A stretch of DNA of 64,000 bases from the NCBI RefSeq assembly GCF_014217335.1, contig NZ_CP060092.1, positions 1,009,501 through 1,073,500 on the forward strand. Reading direction: 5' to 3'. This document shows, piece after piece, positions 50,156 to 59,806 of this stretch (its first letter is position 1; each line of letters opens with the position of its first letter). The translations under genes were made by a program, and so were the position numbers. Below the pieces are notes generated by a model. The model saw nothing but the letters and a program-made list of their open reading frames with translations, had not been told where the DNA came from and did not search any database. Origin of the DNA: Teredinibacter purpureus. Lineage in GTDB: Bacteria > Pseudomonadota > Gammaproteobacteria > Pseudomonadales > Cellvibrionaceae.

Positions 50156-52743
50156 TGTTCGTACAGCGAATTGTATAGCTTAGCTGCTCTGGCATTTCTA
50201 AAGCTAAGCCAATGCAGTTCCTTTTTCAGGGAAAACCGTAAGACGGCACGGGTTAGCTGTTTTAAGATTATACCGAGTAGTGCCATTTTACTTTTTCCTG
50301 TAGTTGAAGAAATAAAATTGGGGTTTACATAGACGTCTGCCTGTTGTAAATCTTCAGCCCCATAATTCTGCATTAGCAAGGCTAATATTCTAGAAAAGCT
50401 TTGCTCCTGACTTGCTTGTAAGCGCTCAACCACATAGTGCGAAAATTCATCGGCCTTTTCTCTGTACTGTGTTGATACTGCTGTATCTTCTATGCAACCA
50501 CTCACAAAATAGAAAATATGCGCTTTACGAATATCCTGAGCGGTCCATGTTTCATTGGGGAAATCGAGCTTCTCTGGTTTGCTAAGGTAAGGTGTTTCGT
50601 TTTCCAGCATCCAATGAGCGTAGTGCAGGAGTGCGGCGAACGTGTAGTCATAGGCGTCGTTTTCGTTCGCACCAAATTGCTTTGCAATGATTAGGTAACG
50701 AATAACTGCCTGCAGAAAAACCGTGTAAAACCACGTGCCTTCAATATCAGACAAATTTCGTTGAGCAATATCGTCGTGAGGGTGAAAGGTATCGCGAATA
50801 ATCGTCTCGACTTGAGTCAGTGCAGTGGTATGTTCATCGAGCAAAAAACGGTCGAGCAAGGCGTTGATATAGTTGCCTACGCCGCGGTCGAAGGGTAACC
50901 GGTGATATAAAAAGCCACCCTTTGGTGCAGGGCTTTTTAGCAAAGGGACGATGGTGTTTTTAAGCTGTAACAGCGTTTCTGTGAGGCCGCCAGAGCCTTC
51001 GTAGTAGTGGGTTAGCCAGTTCGCTAAGCTAACCACCGAATCGCGCGATTGGGTCTGGCCGGTAAGAAAGTAATGAAGCTGAAGGCCTTGCGTATAACAG
51101 TGTTGGCCACCAGGCCCGCCGCCCTCTGTTGGGTTAACGCCGTCCGGCTTTTGGTTGCGCGAATAGGTACGATGGCCAGCAGTGAATGCGTCTACGTAGT
51201 GGTCTGTATGCCAAAAAAGGCCGCCGTTATATTCGGCTCTATCGTTTTGTGTGTGGTAGATGTCGATATCGGCAACGTGTCTGGCGAGATCATTTGCCAG
51301 TGTGCGCCAGGTATTGTTACCCGATGTTAAATATTGCCGAACAAAACCGTACAGTGGATCGTATTGATTATTGTAATGAGATATAAACGGCGTCTCGTCG
51401 GCCTTACGGTAAAGGCTCTCATGGTCGGCGAAAATATCCCCGAAATTGCGCCACCCAAACTCGTCAATAATTTCACGCTTAGCGACAAAACCTTTTGTTG
51501 GGTGTAGGCCGTTGTTAATCAGCTTATCAAATATAGTGGGGTTATTAGTGAAGGTGGGGATACTACCACTACGTGCGACTAATTCAGGGTCGATCGCGTG
51601 TTCTACAGGGTGACGCGTCCAGGTAAGTGCTTGTGGGTCGTCACTAAAGTCAAAGAATACGGTATGCGTTTTGTGTTCGCCGCCTTGTAAACGATAGTGT
51701 TGATCCGATTGCCGTGGGAAAAGTTCTGTTGAAATTTTGTGCGGGGAGACAGAAAAACCTGAAGGAAAATTTTGCCAAAACTTATCAAGCGTTAGGCTTA
51801 GGCCACGCGTGAATATTATGGGCTGCGCACGCTCACCTTCGCTAATGGCATTGTGCCCCGTACACCGAAAGCCTTTTATATTGAGTGTAACGTCACCATC
51901 TGCGTTGACATGGTTCTTGCTATTCCAATGTTGACCACCACTGGAGTGCTGGACGATTGAAAACCCTTCGTGTTGTTCAGTTAAAGGCGTATTGGTATCA
52001 AGCTGGCAGCCAACGGTTGCGTTTTGGCCCGACGCCTTAACGGTGGTATGTAGGCGTCTAAAGGCAAATGCTGCAGGGTCATCAATATCCCAGTGACCGT
52101 TTTCATGTTGCGCGCGGTTGGGGTTCTCTAACGTTATATCCAGTCGAGCAAGTGGCGAGCTTCCGTAAAATTGCCAGCGTGATGTAAAGCGGATCGGCAG
52201 GGGTAATTGTGGGCTAGGCGAAGAGAAATGCCCATGCTGAGACAGAATGAGGGCGCTATTGGCGCTAGAGCGAACGCATTCAGTTGAATCGACAACGGCC
52301 TTTAATCGATTGTCCTGCATATCGGTTAGCTGCGGGCCGTTTAACTCAAATGCGTTATCATCGCGTACAACGGTCAGCGAGGCGTCTTGCGAGTGTAAGC
52401 GGGCGCTAAAATGTGTTGAGCCTACAACAAACATTTCACCTGACTCTAGACAATTTAAAGGCGGTGCTTCTTGAGCCGGTGGGCAGTTTGTCATCAGTGA
52501 TAAATGTGTTTCTGCGTGCGCTTGAATAGAAACTTGAGTATTCACTAAGCACCAGCGCACGGAGCTGTCGGGCCAGCGCGCCGTTACGGTAAAGTCTGCC
52601 TTTAAGATTTCACCGCTATCAGTTGCGAGCGCAAGCGTGTCTGCCGAAAGGATGTTGCCTTGAGGAAAAGGTAACCCCAGCGTAATGGGTTCGTGGACGC
52701 GGGCGTAGCCCTGAGTTTCAGCAATTCGTGCGACTGGGATCAT
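50152..52743 (-). CDS. Exo-rhamnogalacturonan-lyase-like (PcRGLX/YetA-type) large protein
   Basis: 863 residues. The N-terminal domain (ARVHEPITLGLPFPQGNILS, VTARWPDSSVRWCLVNTQVS) matches the RIFT-barrel start of YetA/PcRGLX-like proteins. The central part holds FGWRNFGDIFADHE, ADIDIYHTQNDRAEYNGGLF WHTDHYVDAFTAGHRTYSRN and GGPGGQHCYTQGLQLHYFLT, typical of an (alpha/alpha) toroid lyase or hydrolase. No signal peptide is seen, so it is cytoplasmic or exported by another route. It sits inverted within the exopolysaccharide locus, where it may trim or recycle the polymer. Substrate unknown. Confidence 0.65.
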   Translation of the reverse strand: MIPVARIAETQGYARVHEPITLGLPFPQGNILSADTLALATDSGEILKADFTVTARWPDSSVRWCLVNTQVSIQAHAETHLSLMTNCPPAQEAPPLNCLESGEMFVVGSTHFSARLHSQDASLTVVRDDNAFELNGPQLTDMQDNRLKAVVDSTECVRSSANSALILSQHGHFSSPSPQLPLPIRFTSRWQFYGSSPLARLDITLENPNRAQHENGHWDIDDPAAFAFRRLHTTVKASGQNATVGCQLDTNTPLTEQHEGFSIVQHSSGGQHWNSKNHVNADGDVTLNIKGFRCTGHNAISEGERAQPIIFTRGLSLTLDKFWQNFPSGFSVSPHKISTELFPRQSDQHYRLQGGEHKTHTVFFDFSDDPQALTWTRHPVEHAIDPELVARSGSIPTFTNNPTIFDKLINNGLHPTKGFVAKREIIDEFGWRNFGDIFADHESLYRKADETPFISHYNNQYDPLYGFVRQYLTSGNNTWRTLANDLARHVADIDIYHTQNDRAEYNGGLFWHTDHYVDAFTAGHRTYSRNQKPDGVNPTEGGGPGGQHCYTQGLQLHYFLTGQTQSRDSVVSLANWLTHYYEGSGGLTETLLQLKNTIVPLLKSPAPKGGFLYHRLPFDRGVGNYINALLDRFLLDEHTTALTQVETIIRDTFHPHDDIAQRNLSDIEGTWFYTVFLQAVIRYLIIAKQFGANENDAYDYTFAALLHYAHWMLENETPYLSKPEKLDFPNETWTAQDIRKAHIFYFVSGCIEDTAVSTQYREKADEFSHYVVERLQASQEQSFSRILALLMQNYGAEDLQQADVYVNPNFISSTTGKSKMALLGIILKQLTRAVLRFSLKKELHWLSFRNARAAKLYNSLYEH

Positions 52744-53130
52744 GTTTAGTGTGTAGCTCTATCCGTTAGCGATTGTTGTCATGTTCGGCGTCTATTATAG
52801 GGTTTGCAAGAAGGTGAGCAAAACTAAAAGCGCCGTAATACCGAAAATGTTCAGTTGTAACGAAATATACAGGTTTTTGCTTTATTAAAAGTGGAAAAAA
52901 ATCCAACACTTTTTAGGGCCTCGTTAGGATTAAATAATCTAAATGGTTCTCTAAAGACGTAAAAACCGCCCTAAATGATCAGGGGCTTGCAAGCAGATAA
53001 CAGATAACCGTAATTTGCATACTCCATTATTATGAATATCAGGTAAAATGCGCGACGTGCTTGGATGAATGCTAGCCTTCGCTCAATGCCGTCAACAATA
53101 GCGTACATAAAGATTATTACGGGAAGTGAT
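52744..53130. other. Divergent intergenic region
   Basis: 387 bp, AT-rich, between the lyase-like gene and the amidotransferase gene. A weak symmetric element AAAAGTG...CACTTTT lies at 52887-52913. Promoters for both genes must be here; none is clear enough to name. A possible upstream start (53065) of the amidotransferase frame is rejected because Cys must follow Met. Confidence 0.4.
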
Positions 53131-55014
53131 ATGTGTGGAATTGGGGGGTTTACTCGCTTTACTCATTCAACAGGCGATGAAGACACGTTGCAAATGATGG
53201 GGCAAGCTATTTATCACCGTGGGCCAGATGCTGGAGGTGTCTACCTCGATGACGCTGTAGGTTTGTGTCACCGACGCCTTGCGATTATTGATTTGTCGGA
53301 CGCCGGCACACAACCTATGCATTCACACGATGGTCATTATGTGATTGCCTTTAACGGTGAAATTTACAATTTTCAGCCACTACGTGCCGAATTAATTGCC
53401 GACGGTTATGTCTTTAAATCCCAGACCGATACCGAAGTGTTGATGGCGCTTTATGCCAAATATGGCGAAGCGATGATGGACTATGTGCATGGTATGTTTG
53501 CCTTTGCACTATGGGATAAAAGAAATAAAACACTTTTTATCGCACGCGATAGGCTTGGTAAAAAACCGCTTTATTACTACATGAAAGACGATCACTTTGT
53601 GTTTGCGTCTGAGCTTAAATCCATTTTACCCTTAGATTTTATTGAAAAAGATATTCGTGCAGATGCCGTTTACGATTTCTTTACCTATCAGTATATTCCC
53701 GATCCAAAAACTATTTTTACCGATATCTATAAATTAGAACCGGGCCACTCGCTAACCGTAACGGCAGAGGGCATCACTAAACGCCAATATTGGAACGTAT
53801 CGTTTAGTGAAAAAATAGACGGTAGCAGTGATGATATTGCCAGCAACCTCTTAAATCTAATCGATGAAAATGTAAAAGAGCGCATGATAAGTGATGTGCC
53901 GCTGGGCGCATTCTTAAGTGGTGGCGTAGATTCCAGTGGTATTACTGCGTTGATGGCTAAAAATTCTGACGCGCCGGTTACGACATGTTCGATAGGCTTT
54001 GATTCAAAGAAATTCGATGAAGTGAAATATGCGCTTCAGGTCGCGGAACAATATAAAACAGATCATCATGAATTGACCGTAAGTGAAAATGTAACGGATA
54101 AGCTCGAGACAATCGTAAAGTATTTTGATGAACCTTTTGCAGACCCTTCACTAGTACCCACGTACTTTGTCTCACAGCTGGCAAGACAACAGGTAACGGT
54201 TGCGCTAGCGGGTGACGGCGGAGATGAAAGCTTTGCAGGCTACAGTAAATACGGTATAGATCAGCTCGAAAACAACATCCGTAACCGTATCCCTAGCCCC
54301 ATTCGTAAATGGTGTTTGCCCGTACTCCATGGCGTATTTAAATACGTGCCAGGACGGCTAGCGAGAAAGGCGCGTACATTGCTGTATACGCTTAGCCGCA
54401 GCCCAGCGTATGGTTTTTTTCTCAGTAATTCATTCTTAACCGAAGAATGTTGGAGCGGGCTTGTTCGGCCAGAATTCAAAACAAAATTGGGTGGCTATCA
54501 TCCTTCAAGTGTAATGTTAAAACACTATGAAGATGCTAACGGCGAAAGTCATCTCGATAAAGTTTTATACACCGATATTAAAACGTATTTACCCGGCGAT
54601 ATTCTGGTGAAGGTCGACCGTATGAGCATGGCGCACTCGCTAGAAGTAAGAGCGCCCTTACTGGATGCGCGAATTGTCGAGATGGCCGCAAAAATTCCAC
54701 CAGAAGAAAAGCTAAAGGGCAAAGAGAAAAAGCATATTTTGAAAAAAGCTTTTAGCCCCTATTTAAGTGACGATATTCTCTACCGTAAAAAAATGGGCTT
54801 CTCAGTACCGTTGGCCGACTGGTTGCGGGGTGAGATAAAAGATATATCGGAGAAAGCATTATTTGAACAACCAACGGGTATCAGCGACTTTTTTAACATG
54901 ACCGAAGTAAAGCGTATTTGGAATGCACATCAGTCGAAGCAATACGATTATTCCAGCGAAATTTGGAGCATGGTGATGTTCCAGCTTTGGTATAAAGAAT
55001 ACATGGCGGGTTAA
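53131..55014 (+). CDS. XrtA-associated asparagine-synthase-like amidotransferase
   Basis: 627 residues. The start at 53131 gives MCGIGGF, exposing Cys2 as the glutaminase nucleophile after Met removal. The glutaminase half has HRGPDAGGVYLDDAVGLCHR, IAFNGEIYNF and SQTDTEVL. The synthase half has the PPi loop GAFLSGGVDSSGITALM and the later LAGDGGDESFAGYSKY. The family (TIGR03108-like) is a fixed member of XrtA loci and is thought to amidate a sugar carboxyl or similar group of the polymer. Confidence 0.93.
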   Translation: MCGIGGFTRFTHSTGDEDTLQMMGQAIYHRGPDAGGVYLDDAVGLCHRRLAIIDLSDAGTQPMHSHDGHYVIAFNGEIYNFQPLRAELIADGYVFKSQTDTEVLMALYAKYGEAMMDYVHGMFAFALWDKRNKTLFIARDRLGKKPLYYYMKDDHFVFASELKSILPLDFIEKDIRADAVYDFFTYQYIPDPKTIFTDIYKLEPGHSLTVTAEGITKRQYWNVSFSEKIDGSSDDIASNLLNLIDENVKERMISDVPLGAFLSGGVDSSGITALMAKNSDAPVTTCSIGFDSKKFDEVKYALQVAEQYKTDHHELTVSENVTDKLETIVKYFDEPFADPSLVPTYFVSQLARQQVTVALAGDGGDESFAGYSKYGIDQLENNIRNRIPSPIRKWCLPVLHGVFKYVPGRLARKARTLLYTLSRSPAYGFFLSNSFLTEECWSGLVRPEFKTKLGGYHPSSVMLKHYEDANGESHLDKVLYTDIKTYLPGDILVKVDRMSMAHSLEVRAPLLDARIVEMAAKIPPEEKLKGKEKKHILKKAFSPYLSDDILYRKKMGFSVPLADWLRGEIKDISEKALFEQPTGISDFFNMTEVKRIWNAHQSKQYDYSSEIWSMVMFQLWYKEYMAG

Positions 55015-55032
55015 AAAAGAGACTAATTGACG

Positions 55033-56148
55033 ATGTCGAAAACTACACTAAAAATATTACACCTTACCTATGATATGAACATAGGCGGGACCGAGCAGGT
55101 TATCCGTAACATAATTGAAGGTTTAGATAGTCAGCGCTATGCATCGTCGGTTGCCTGCATTGATGGGCAAGTCGGCCCATGGGGTAAGGCGTTAGAGTCT
55201 AAAGGTGTAAAACACTATTGTTTAACCCGCAAGCCGGGGTTTGACCTAAGAGTTATTCGCGGGTTGCGCGCCATTATTGTGGCGGGTGAATACGATATTG
55301 TGCACTGCCATCAATATACGCCCTACACTTATGGTTGGTTTGCAATGCTCGGGTTAAACAAACCAATAATATTTACGGAGCACGGCCGCTTCTACCCTGA
55401 CACATCAAGCTGGAAACGTCGCTTAATTAACCCTATCTTGCAGCGCGGTACAGCGGCCAGCACGGCAATATCGGCAGCTACCAAACAGGCATTGGAAACG
55501 TACGAAAATTTAGACGGTAATAAAATCGATGTCATTTACAATGGCATCATGGATTCCAATTGCGAGCCGGATGCGGCGTTGCGAGAGGCACTTGGTATTC
55601 ACAACACGGATACCGTATTCGGCACTATTTCACGTCTTGATCCCATTAAGAATCACACAATGATGATAGCGGCCTTTGCTGAGGTCTGTGGGCAGCAAAA
55701 AAATGTAAAGTTGATGATAGTAGGGGATGGGCCTATGCGCGCCGAGCTAGAAAGCTTGGTGGCAGCTCTACATTTACAGGACAACGTAATTTTTACCGGT
55801 TTTAAACCAAACCCGCAAGCCTACCTTGCCATAATGGATGTATTTCTCCTCCCTTCTTTAAGCGAAGGAACATCCATGACCCTGCTAGAAGCGATGAGTT
55901 ATGCAAAACCCTCTATCGCAACTGCCGTGGGTGGAACGCCCGAAATATTGGAGCACGGCGTTACAGGCCTGTTGGTTGACAACAAAGATCAAGGCGCCTT
56001 AATTTTGGCGATGCGCGATATTTGCACCAACGAGAAAATGGCGCAGGAACTTGGTAATAATGCGCGAAAAATTTACGAGGAGCGTTTTACCCTGGCCGCA
56101 ATGATTACGCAATATGAACGGTTATATGAGAGTAAAGTGAGCGATTAA
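55033..56148 (+). CDS. XrtA-type family 4 glycosyltransferase (TIGR03088-like)
   Basis: 371 residues from the ATG at 55033. GT-B fold: LTYDMNIGGTEQVIRNIIEG, IVHCHQYTPYTYGW, TEHGRFYPDTSSWKRRLINP, then FGTISRLDPIKNHTMMI and SLSEGTSMTLLEAMSYAKPS. This type is the second conserved XrtA-locus transferase (Stp2). Placed 18 bp after the amidotransferase gene. Confidence 0.9.
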   Translation: MSKTTLKILHLTYDMNIGGTEQVIRNIIEGLDSQRYASSVACIDGQVGPWGKALESKGVKHYCLTRKPGFDLRVIRGLRAIIVAGEYDIVHCHQYTPYTYGWFAMLGLNKPIIFTEHGRFYPDTSSWKRRLINPILQRGTAASTAISAATKQALETYENLDGNKIDVIYNGIMDSNCEPDAALREALGIHNTDTVFGTISRLDPIKNHTMMIAAFAEVCGQQKNVKLMIVGDGPMRAELESLVAALHLQDNVIFTGFKPNPQAYLAIMDVFLLPSLSEGTSMTLLEAMSYAKPSIATAVGGTPEILEHGVTGLLVDNKDQGALILAMRDICTNEKMAQELGNNARKIYEERFTLAAMITQYERLYESKVSD

Positions 56149-56153
56149 CAACC

Positions 56154-57509
56154 ATGCTTAATTTTGTTTTATTTGCGGGCAGTTACGGTGGCGGAGCGTT
56201 TCTGGCCGTATTCCGAAGCCCCTCCTATGCCTTTATGGTCTACCAAATTGTTTATTTTATGAATCCACTTGAGCGATGGTGGAGTTATATGATACCCAGT
56301 TTGAGTTACTCGTTTTTTACCGTTGTTCTGATGGCGGGCGTTTTCGCAAAGGATTTTAAGCAGCACAATAAAAATAGTTTACTAGCGGCTCCCCAGTTTA
56401 AGTGGATTTATTTAATCGCTGCGGCTTATTTTATGACGACCTTTTATGCGGTTCTACCGGCGGCCAATAGTGACGGCGTAACGAACTACATTAAAATGGC
56501 TATTATTTTAAGCATTGCGTATAAAATTGTGGACACCTCTGCAAAGTTAGACGGGGTGTTAGCCGCGTTTATTGGCGGTGCTGCGTATATTGGCTATTTA
56601 GCTAGACAGTCGGGCCGCGATTATACGGGGCGTGTTGAAGGGATAGGTACGGTCGATTCACCGGATTCTAACGGCATAGCCGCTGCGATAGCACCTACCC
56701 TTATTTTGGGCCTCTATTATTTTTGGTTTTCGAAAAGTAAGATTATTAAATTTGGTATCGTCATCGCGTGTGCATTTACGGCTAACGCCATTGTGTTGAT
56801 TAATAGCCGAGCATCTTTTTTGGCTATTATTGCCAGTGTTGGCTATTTCTTTATGTTTTTGTTTTTCTCAAAAATGCAGAAAAAGGGGCAAAAAGGTTCC
56901 GCCATATTGCTTATATTGCTGGGTCTTGTAGCCGCTGCTAATGTTATCGATGAAACGGCTATTAAGCGATTCCAGTCGATTAAAGAGCAGAAGATGGATA
57001 CCAAGCAAGAGACGGGAAAAACGCGGGTGTTTTTTTGGATAGCCGCCATGGAGATGGCCAAAGACCATCCCTTCGGTGCTGGAGTAAAAGCCTTCGAGTA
57101 TTACGCGCCCGAGTACCTTCCGCAGAACCTGCATACCGGTGCCAGTCGAAATCGCAGTGTCCACTCGAGTTGGTTCGAAGCACTTACGGAGGTAGGTTAT
57201 CCTGGTTTCATTTTTTTGGTAATGATGGTTTTTTCGAGCTACAACGCCACACGTAAGTGTCGCGCGGCATTAATGAAAAAAAATTCCTACGAGGAGTTTT
57301 ACAAGATTGTTGCGATTGAGTCGGCGTTTATTGCTTACCTCGTTGCCATGTCGTTTATGAATCGCTTTCGGGCAGAGATTTTCTACTGGTGTATTTTGTT
57401 TACAGCGTGCGCCTATAATATTTACATTCTCAATCCTGCGCCGGAACCGGAAGAAGGCGAGGAAGAAGATGAAAGTACAAAAAGCGCAAAGAAATGGATG
57501 CTGCCGTAA
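56154..57509 (+). CDS. O-antigen ligase/Wzy-like protein of the XrtA locus
   Basis: 451 residues with about ten membrane helices. The large periplasmic loop near 300-350 has FGAGVKAFEYYAPEYLPQNL and HSSWFEALTEVGYPGF, the conserved Wzy_C motif. The tail is acidic. It would polymerise flipped repeat units (Wzy role) or ligate the chain; in XrtA loci this family (TIGR03097) is the probable polymerase. It closes the main plus-strand run. Confidence 0.9.
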   Translation: MLNFVLFAGSYGGGAFLAVFRSPSYAFMVYQIVYFMNPLERWWSYMIPSLSYSFFTVVLMAGVFAKDFKQHNKNSLLAAPQFKWIYLIAAAYFMTTFYAVLPAANSDGVTNYIKMAIILSIAYKIVDTSAKLDGVLAAFIGGAAYIGYLARQSGRDYTGRVEGIGTVDSPDSNGIAAAIAPTLILGLYYFWFSKSKIIKFGIVIACAFTANAIVLINSRASFLAIIASVGYFFMFLFFSKMQKKGQKGSAILLILLGLVAAANVIDETAIKRFQSIKEQKMDTKQETGKTRVFFWIAAMEMAKDHPFGAGVKAFEYYAPEYLPQNLHTGASRNRSVHSSWFEALTEVGYPGFIFLVMMVFSSYNATRKCRAALMKKNSYEEFYKIVAIESAFIAYLVAMSFMNRFRAEIFYWCILFTACAYNIYILNPAPEPEEGEEEDESTKSAKKWMLP

Positions 57510-57585
57510 CGCGCATTGACATTATTATTAATGGTTGCTGAGTGTTTTTGGTGTGATGGCTCTAGAGCGGAACGTTTAAGAGAAT

Positions 57586-57603
57586 GCGCCCCTTTCGGGG
57601 CGC
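57586..57603 (+). terminator. GC-rich hairpin after the main exopolysaccharide run
   Basis: GCGCCCC, loop TTTC, GGGGCGC; a perfect 7-bp stem 76 bp after the ligase-like gene. The following bases TATTGG are not a T run, so termination would be weak or Rho assisted. Confidence 0.5.
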
Positions 57604-57623
57604 TATTGGATAACGTTGTAGTG

Positions 57624-57965
57624 TTAATGTTTCGTTAAATCATACAAGTTAATCGGGTTTATCAATACCAGTATGGTGGTTAATGCGTTGCTAAACGCTT
57701 CGTAATAATCGTCATCATCTTCCGTTGAAGCGTTCTCGCCTTCTATGCGAGAATTTAGTACCGCTACTTTTTCTAAATACTTTAGTTCAAACTCCTGCTC
57801 TGTCAGCTTATCTGAATCGTTCAGCATCGTCTGAAGTGCGTCGCGCTTACCTAAATCGTATTGATCATGTTCATCCCATGGCGCAATGTCGTTGCCAAGA
57901 AGAAAGGCCAATTTTCTTTGAATGATAACCTTTAAATTTAAGTCACCGATAGGGCATTCATTCAT
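57624..57965 (-). CDS. Small acidic protein of unknown function
   Basis: 113 residues, no signal peptide. It begins MNECPIGDLNLKVIIQRKLA, has acidic stretches (STEDDDDYYEAF) and a hydrophobic C-terminal segment (ALTTILVLINPINLYDL). I do not recognise a family. It lies 46 bp downstream of the beta-helix gene on the same strand and may be cotranscribed. Confidence 0.55.
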   Translation of the reverse strand: MNECPIGDLNLKVIIQRKLAFLLGNDIAPWDEHDQYDLGKRDALQTMLNDSDKLTEQEFELKYLEKVAVLNSRIEGENASTEDDDDYYEAFSNALTTILVLINPINLYDLTKH

Positions 57966-58011
57966 AGTCGTAGCGTTCCAATAGTAACGATTACTTGTAG
58001 TTAAGGGATTC

Positions 58012-59322
58012 CTATAATTCTGTGACGTTAAGGTTGTCAGGTGGCATGGGGCGATTGGATGCTTGGTATTCGTCTGCGCCTACATCCACTAACGAAGACG
58101 AAGACCGTGCATCGCCATCAATGTCGTTCAACGCATGGTCGCTGGTACTTACACGATTCATTGCGCTCGTAGCGGTTGATAACAAGCGTAAGTTCCCGGT
58201 GCTTGGTTGTACAAATAAATCGTTCGAGGCTGTGGATAAGGTGCCGGACTCCGAGTAATTCCCTGAGTTGCGAGTACCCATAGCGACATCGATTAAATTA
58301 TTAATTGCCACGCTGCCTTCGGTGTTAAAGCGAAATTCAATTGATTTATTTAAGTTGCCATTCGTCAGAATAGTATTGTGTACCACCGTGGTGCTGGGTG
58401 AATCCCAGACAATAATAGCGGCATCTGAATCGAGTTTTCGTCCGTTTGAAAATAGGTTCTGTGAATAGGTAATCATGTTGTTGCGAATAATTCCGCCTGA
58501 ATGGTCAGAACCTTCACCGCGTTGAACTAAACCGTACGAAATAGCGCGGTCTACATTAATAAATAGGTTGTTTTCCACAAGGGTATTCGCTGAGCCATTC
58601 CACATTAAAATGGCAGGGTTCCACCACCAAGCGGCAGAATCGGGCATATGAAGGTTTTCGAATCGGTTGGCTCTAATCACCCAGTCTCTGCCACCGTGTA
58701 CATCGATACCATTTGTGTAACCCACGCCAGAGCCGTGGTCGGTACTCGGCACGGTTGAGGTGTAAGCGAAATACGAATTTTCGACGAGACCGTTGTCAGC
58801 ACCGTCACCGTAAGCATTAGGGTTTGCCTTAACAAATTGTTGGCCAATATCGAGTACGTGAATGCTGTTAATAGTGGGGGTTTGCGCGCCGGGGTTATAG
58901 ATAATGCCGTGGTAGTAAATATCCTGAATGGTCAGGTTCATAACGGCTAGACCAGAAGCGTTGGTCCAAATGCCGTAGGGCACGTCGCCATACTCGCTAT
59001 TGTCCATTCCACGGCCCACGAGACTAACGTTCTCGCAGGTATCGCCATCTCCGCGAATCGCAATATTGTTTTTGGTGATATAAAGCGTGGAATTGAGGTG
59101 ATAGGTGCCGGGCGCTAATAAAAGCGTGGTGTTGTCTTGCAAGCTTGAAATGGCAGTATGTAACTGCTCGACGGTAGCGACATTGACAAGGGTGCCCGTT
59201 ACCGCAGGTAGTGAAGCCTTTGCGACACATGGGCTTTGTGCATAACCATAATGAGAAAAAATAGATAGCAATACAGACAATAATAAACAGCGTGCTGTTA
59301 GCGTGTTGGCTTGGGAATACAT
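58012..59322 (-). CDS. Secreted right-handed parallel beta-helix protein
   Basis: 436 residues from the ATG at 59322, which starts a Sec signal peptide ending near GYAQS. The mature part shows pectate-lyase-like coils: LLLAPGTYHLNSTLYITKNN IAIRGDG, AVMNLTIQDIYYHG, RDWVIRANRFENLH, NTLVENNLFINV and GGIIRNNMITYSQNLF, with stacked Asn typical of beta-helices. The C-terminal LNDIDGDARSSSSLVDVGAD EY is the 'choice-of-anchor Q' motif. It may be a lyase or epimerase acting on the exopolysaccharide. The protein ends RPMPPDNLNVTEL. Confidence 0.8.
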   Translation of the reverse strand: MYSQANTLTARCLLLSVLLSIFSHYGYAQSPCVAKASLPAVTGTLVNVATVEQLHTAISSLQDNTTLLLAPGTYHLNSTLYITKNNIAIRGDGDTCENVSLVGRGMDNSEYGDVPYGIWTNASGLAVMNLTIQDIYYHGIIYNPGAQTPTINSIHVLDIGQQFVKANPNAYGDGADNGLVENSYFAYTSTVPSTDHGSGVGYTNGIDVHGGRDWVIRANRFENLHMPDSAAWWWNPAILMWNGSANTLVENNLFINVDRAISYGLVQRGEGSDHSGGIIRNNMITYSQNLFSNGRKLDSDAAIIVWDSPSTTVVHNTILTNGNLNKSIEFRFNTEGSVAINNLIDVAMGTRNSGNYSESGTLSTASNDLFVQPSTGNLRLLSTATSAMNRVSTSDHALNDIDGDARSSSSLVDVGADEYQASNRPMPPDNLNVTEL

Positions 59323-59806
59323 AGCGATGGCTCTCGATGAGTGTTCTTTCTTGGTACAGTACGTTAGATTATAAGCGTTCAAATGCAAAAAATCGCAGTA
59401 CTCTGTGCAGGCTTAAGTGGCAGTTAAGGAGATTGAGAGATTAGTCATGAACTGTCGAATATTTTTACGTAATTTAATTATATAGGTGCGGTGGTTGCGT
59501 CGGAGCGGCGTAGGCTGTGCGTGTGTTAACGTTGGTATGGAAATTGTTATGTTTGCTTGGCGAATATTCCAATATGGGGGACAATAGCGGGCTGCTTGAG
59601 CTGAAACAACGTAAATGCTGCAGGTTTCCGTGTATTTACGCTAGTTCGCTGTCTTACCCACTACGTGTATTACATTCGACTAGGTCGTGTGATCGTAATT
59701 TACAGGTACATCAAACCAGTAATGTGTTGTTTCACGTATCGATATGGAAAACACTCTGTTTTTAAATATTTAACAATATAAAACAATTTGAAATTAGGAA
59801 CTCTGA
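59323..59806. other. Divergent intergenic region
   Basis: About 480 bp between the beta-helix gene and the methyltransferase gene. AT-rich toward 59807. An 82-codon frame at 59517-59765 has no family signature and odd composition, so it is not called. It should contain the methyltransferase promoter. Confidence 0.4.

Noticed and set aside
59517..59765. 82-codon frame in the gap before the methyltransferase
   Set aside because: Cys/Ser-rich random-looking translation without ribosome site or homologous features.
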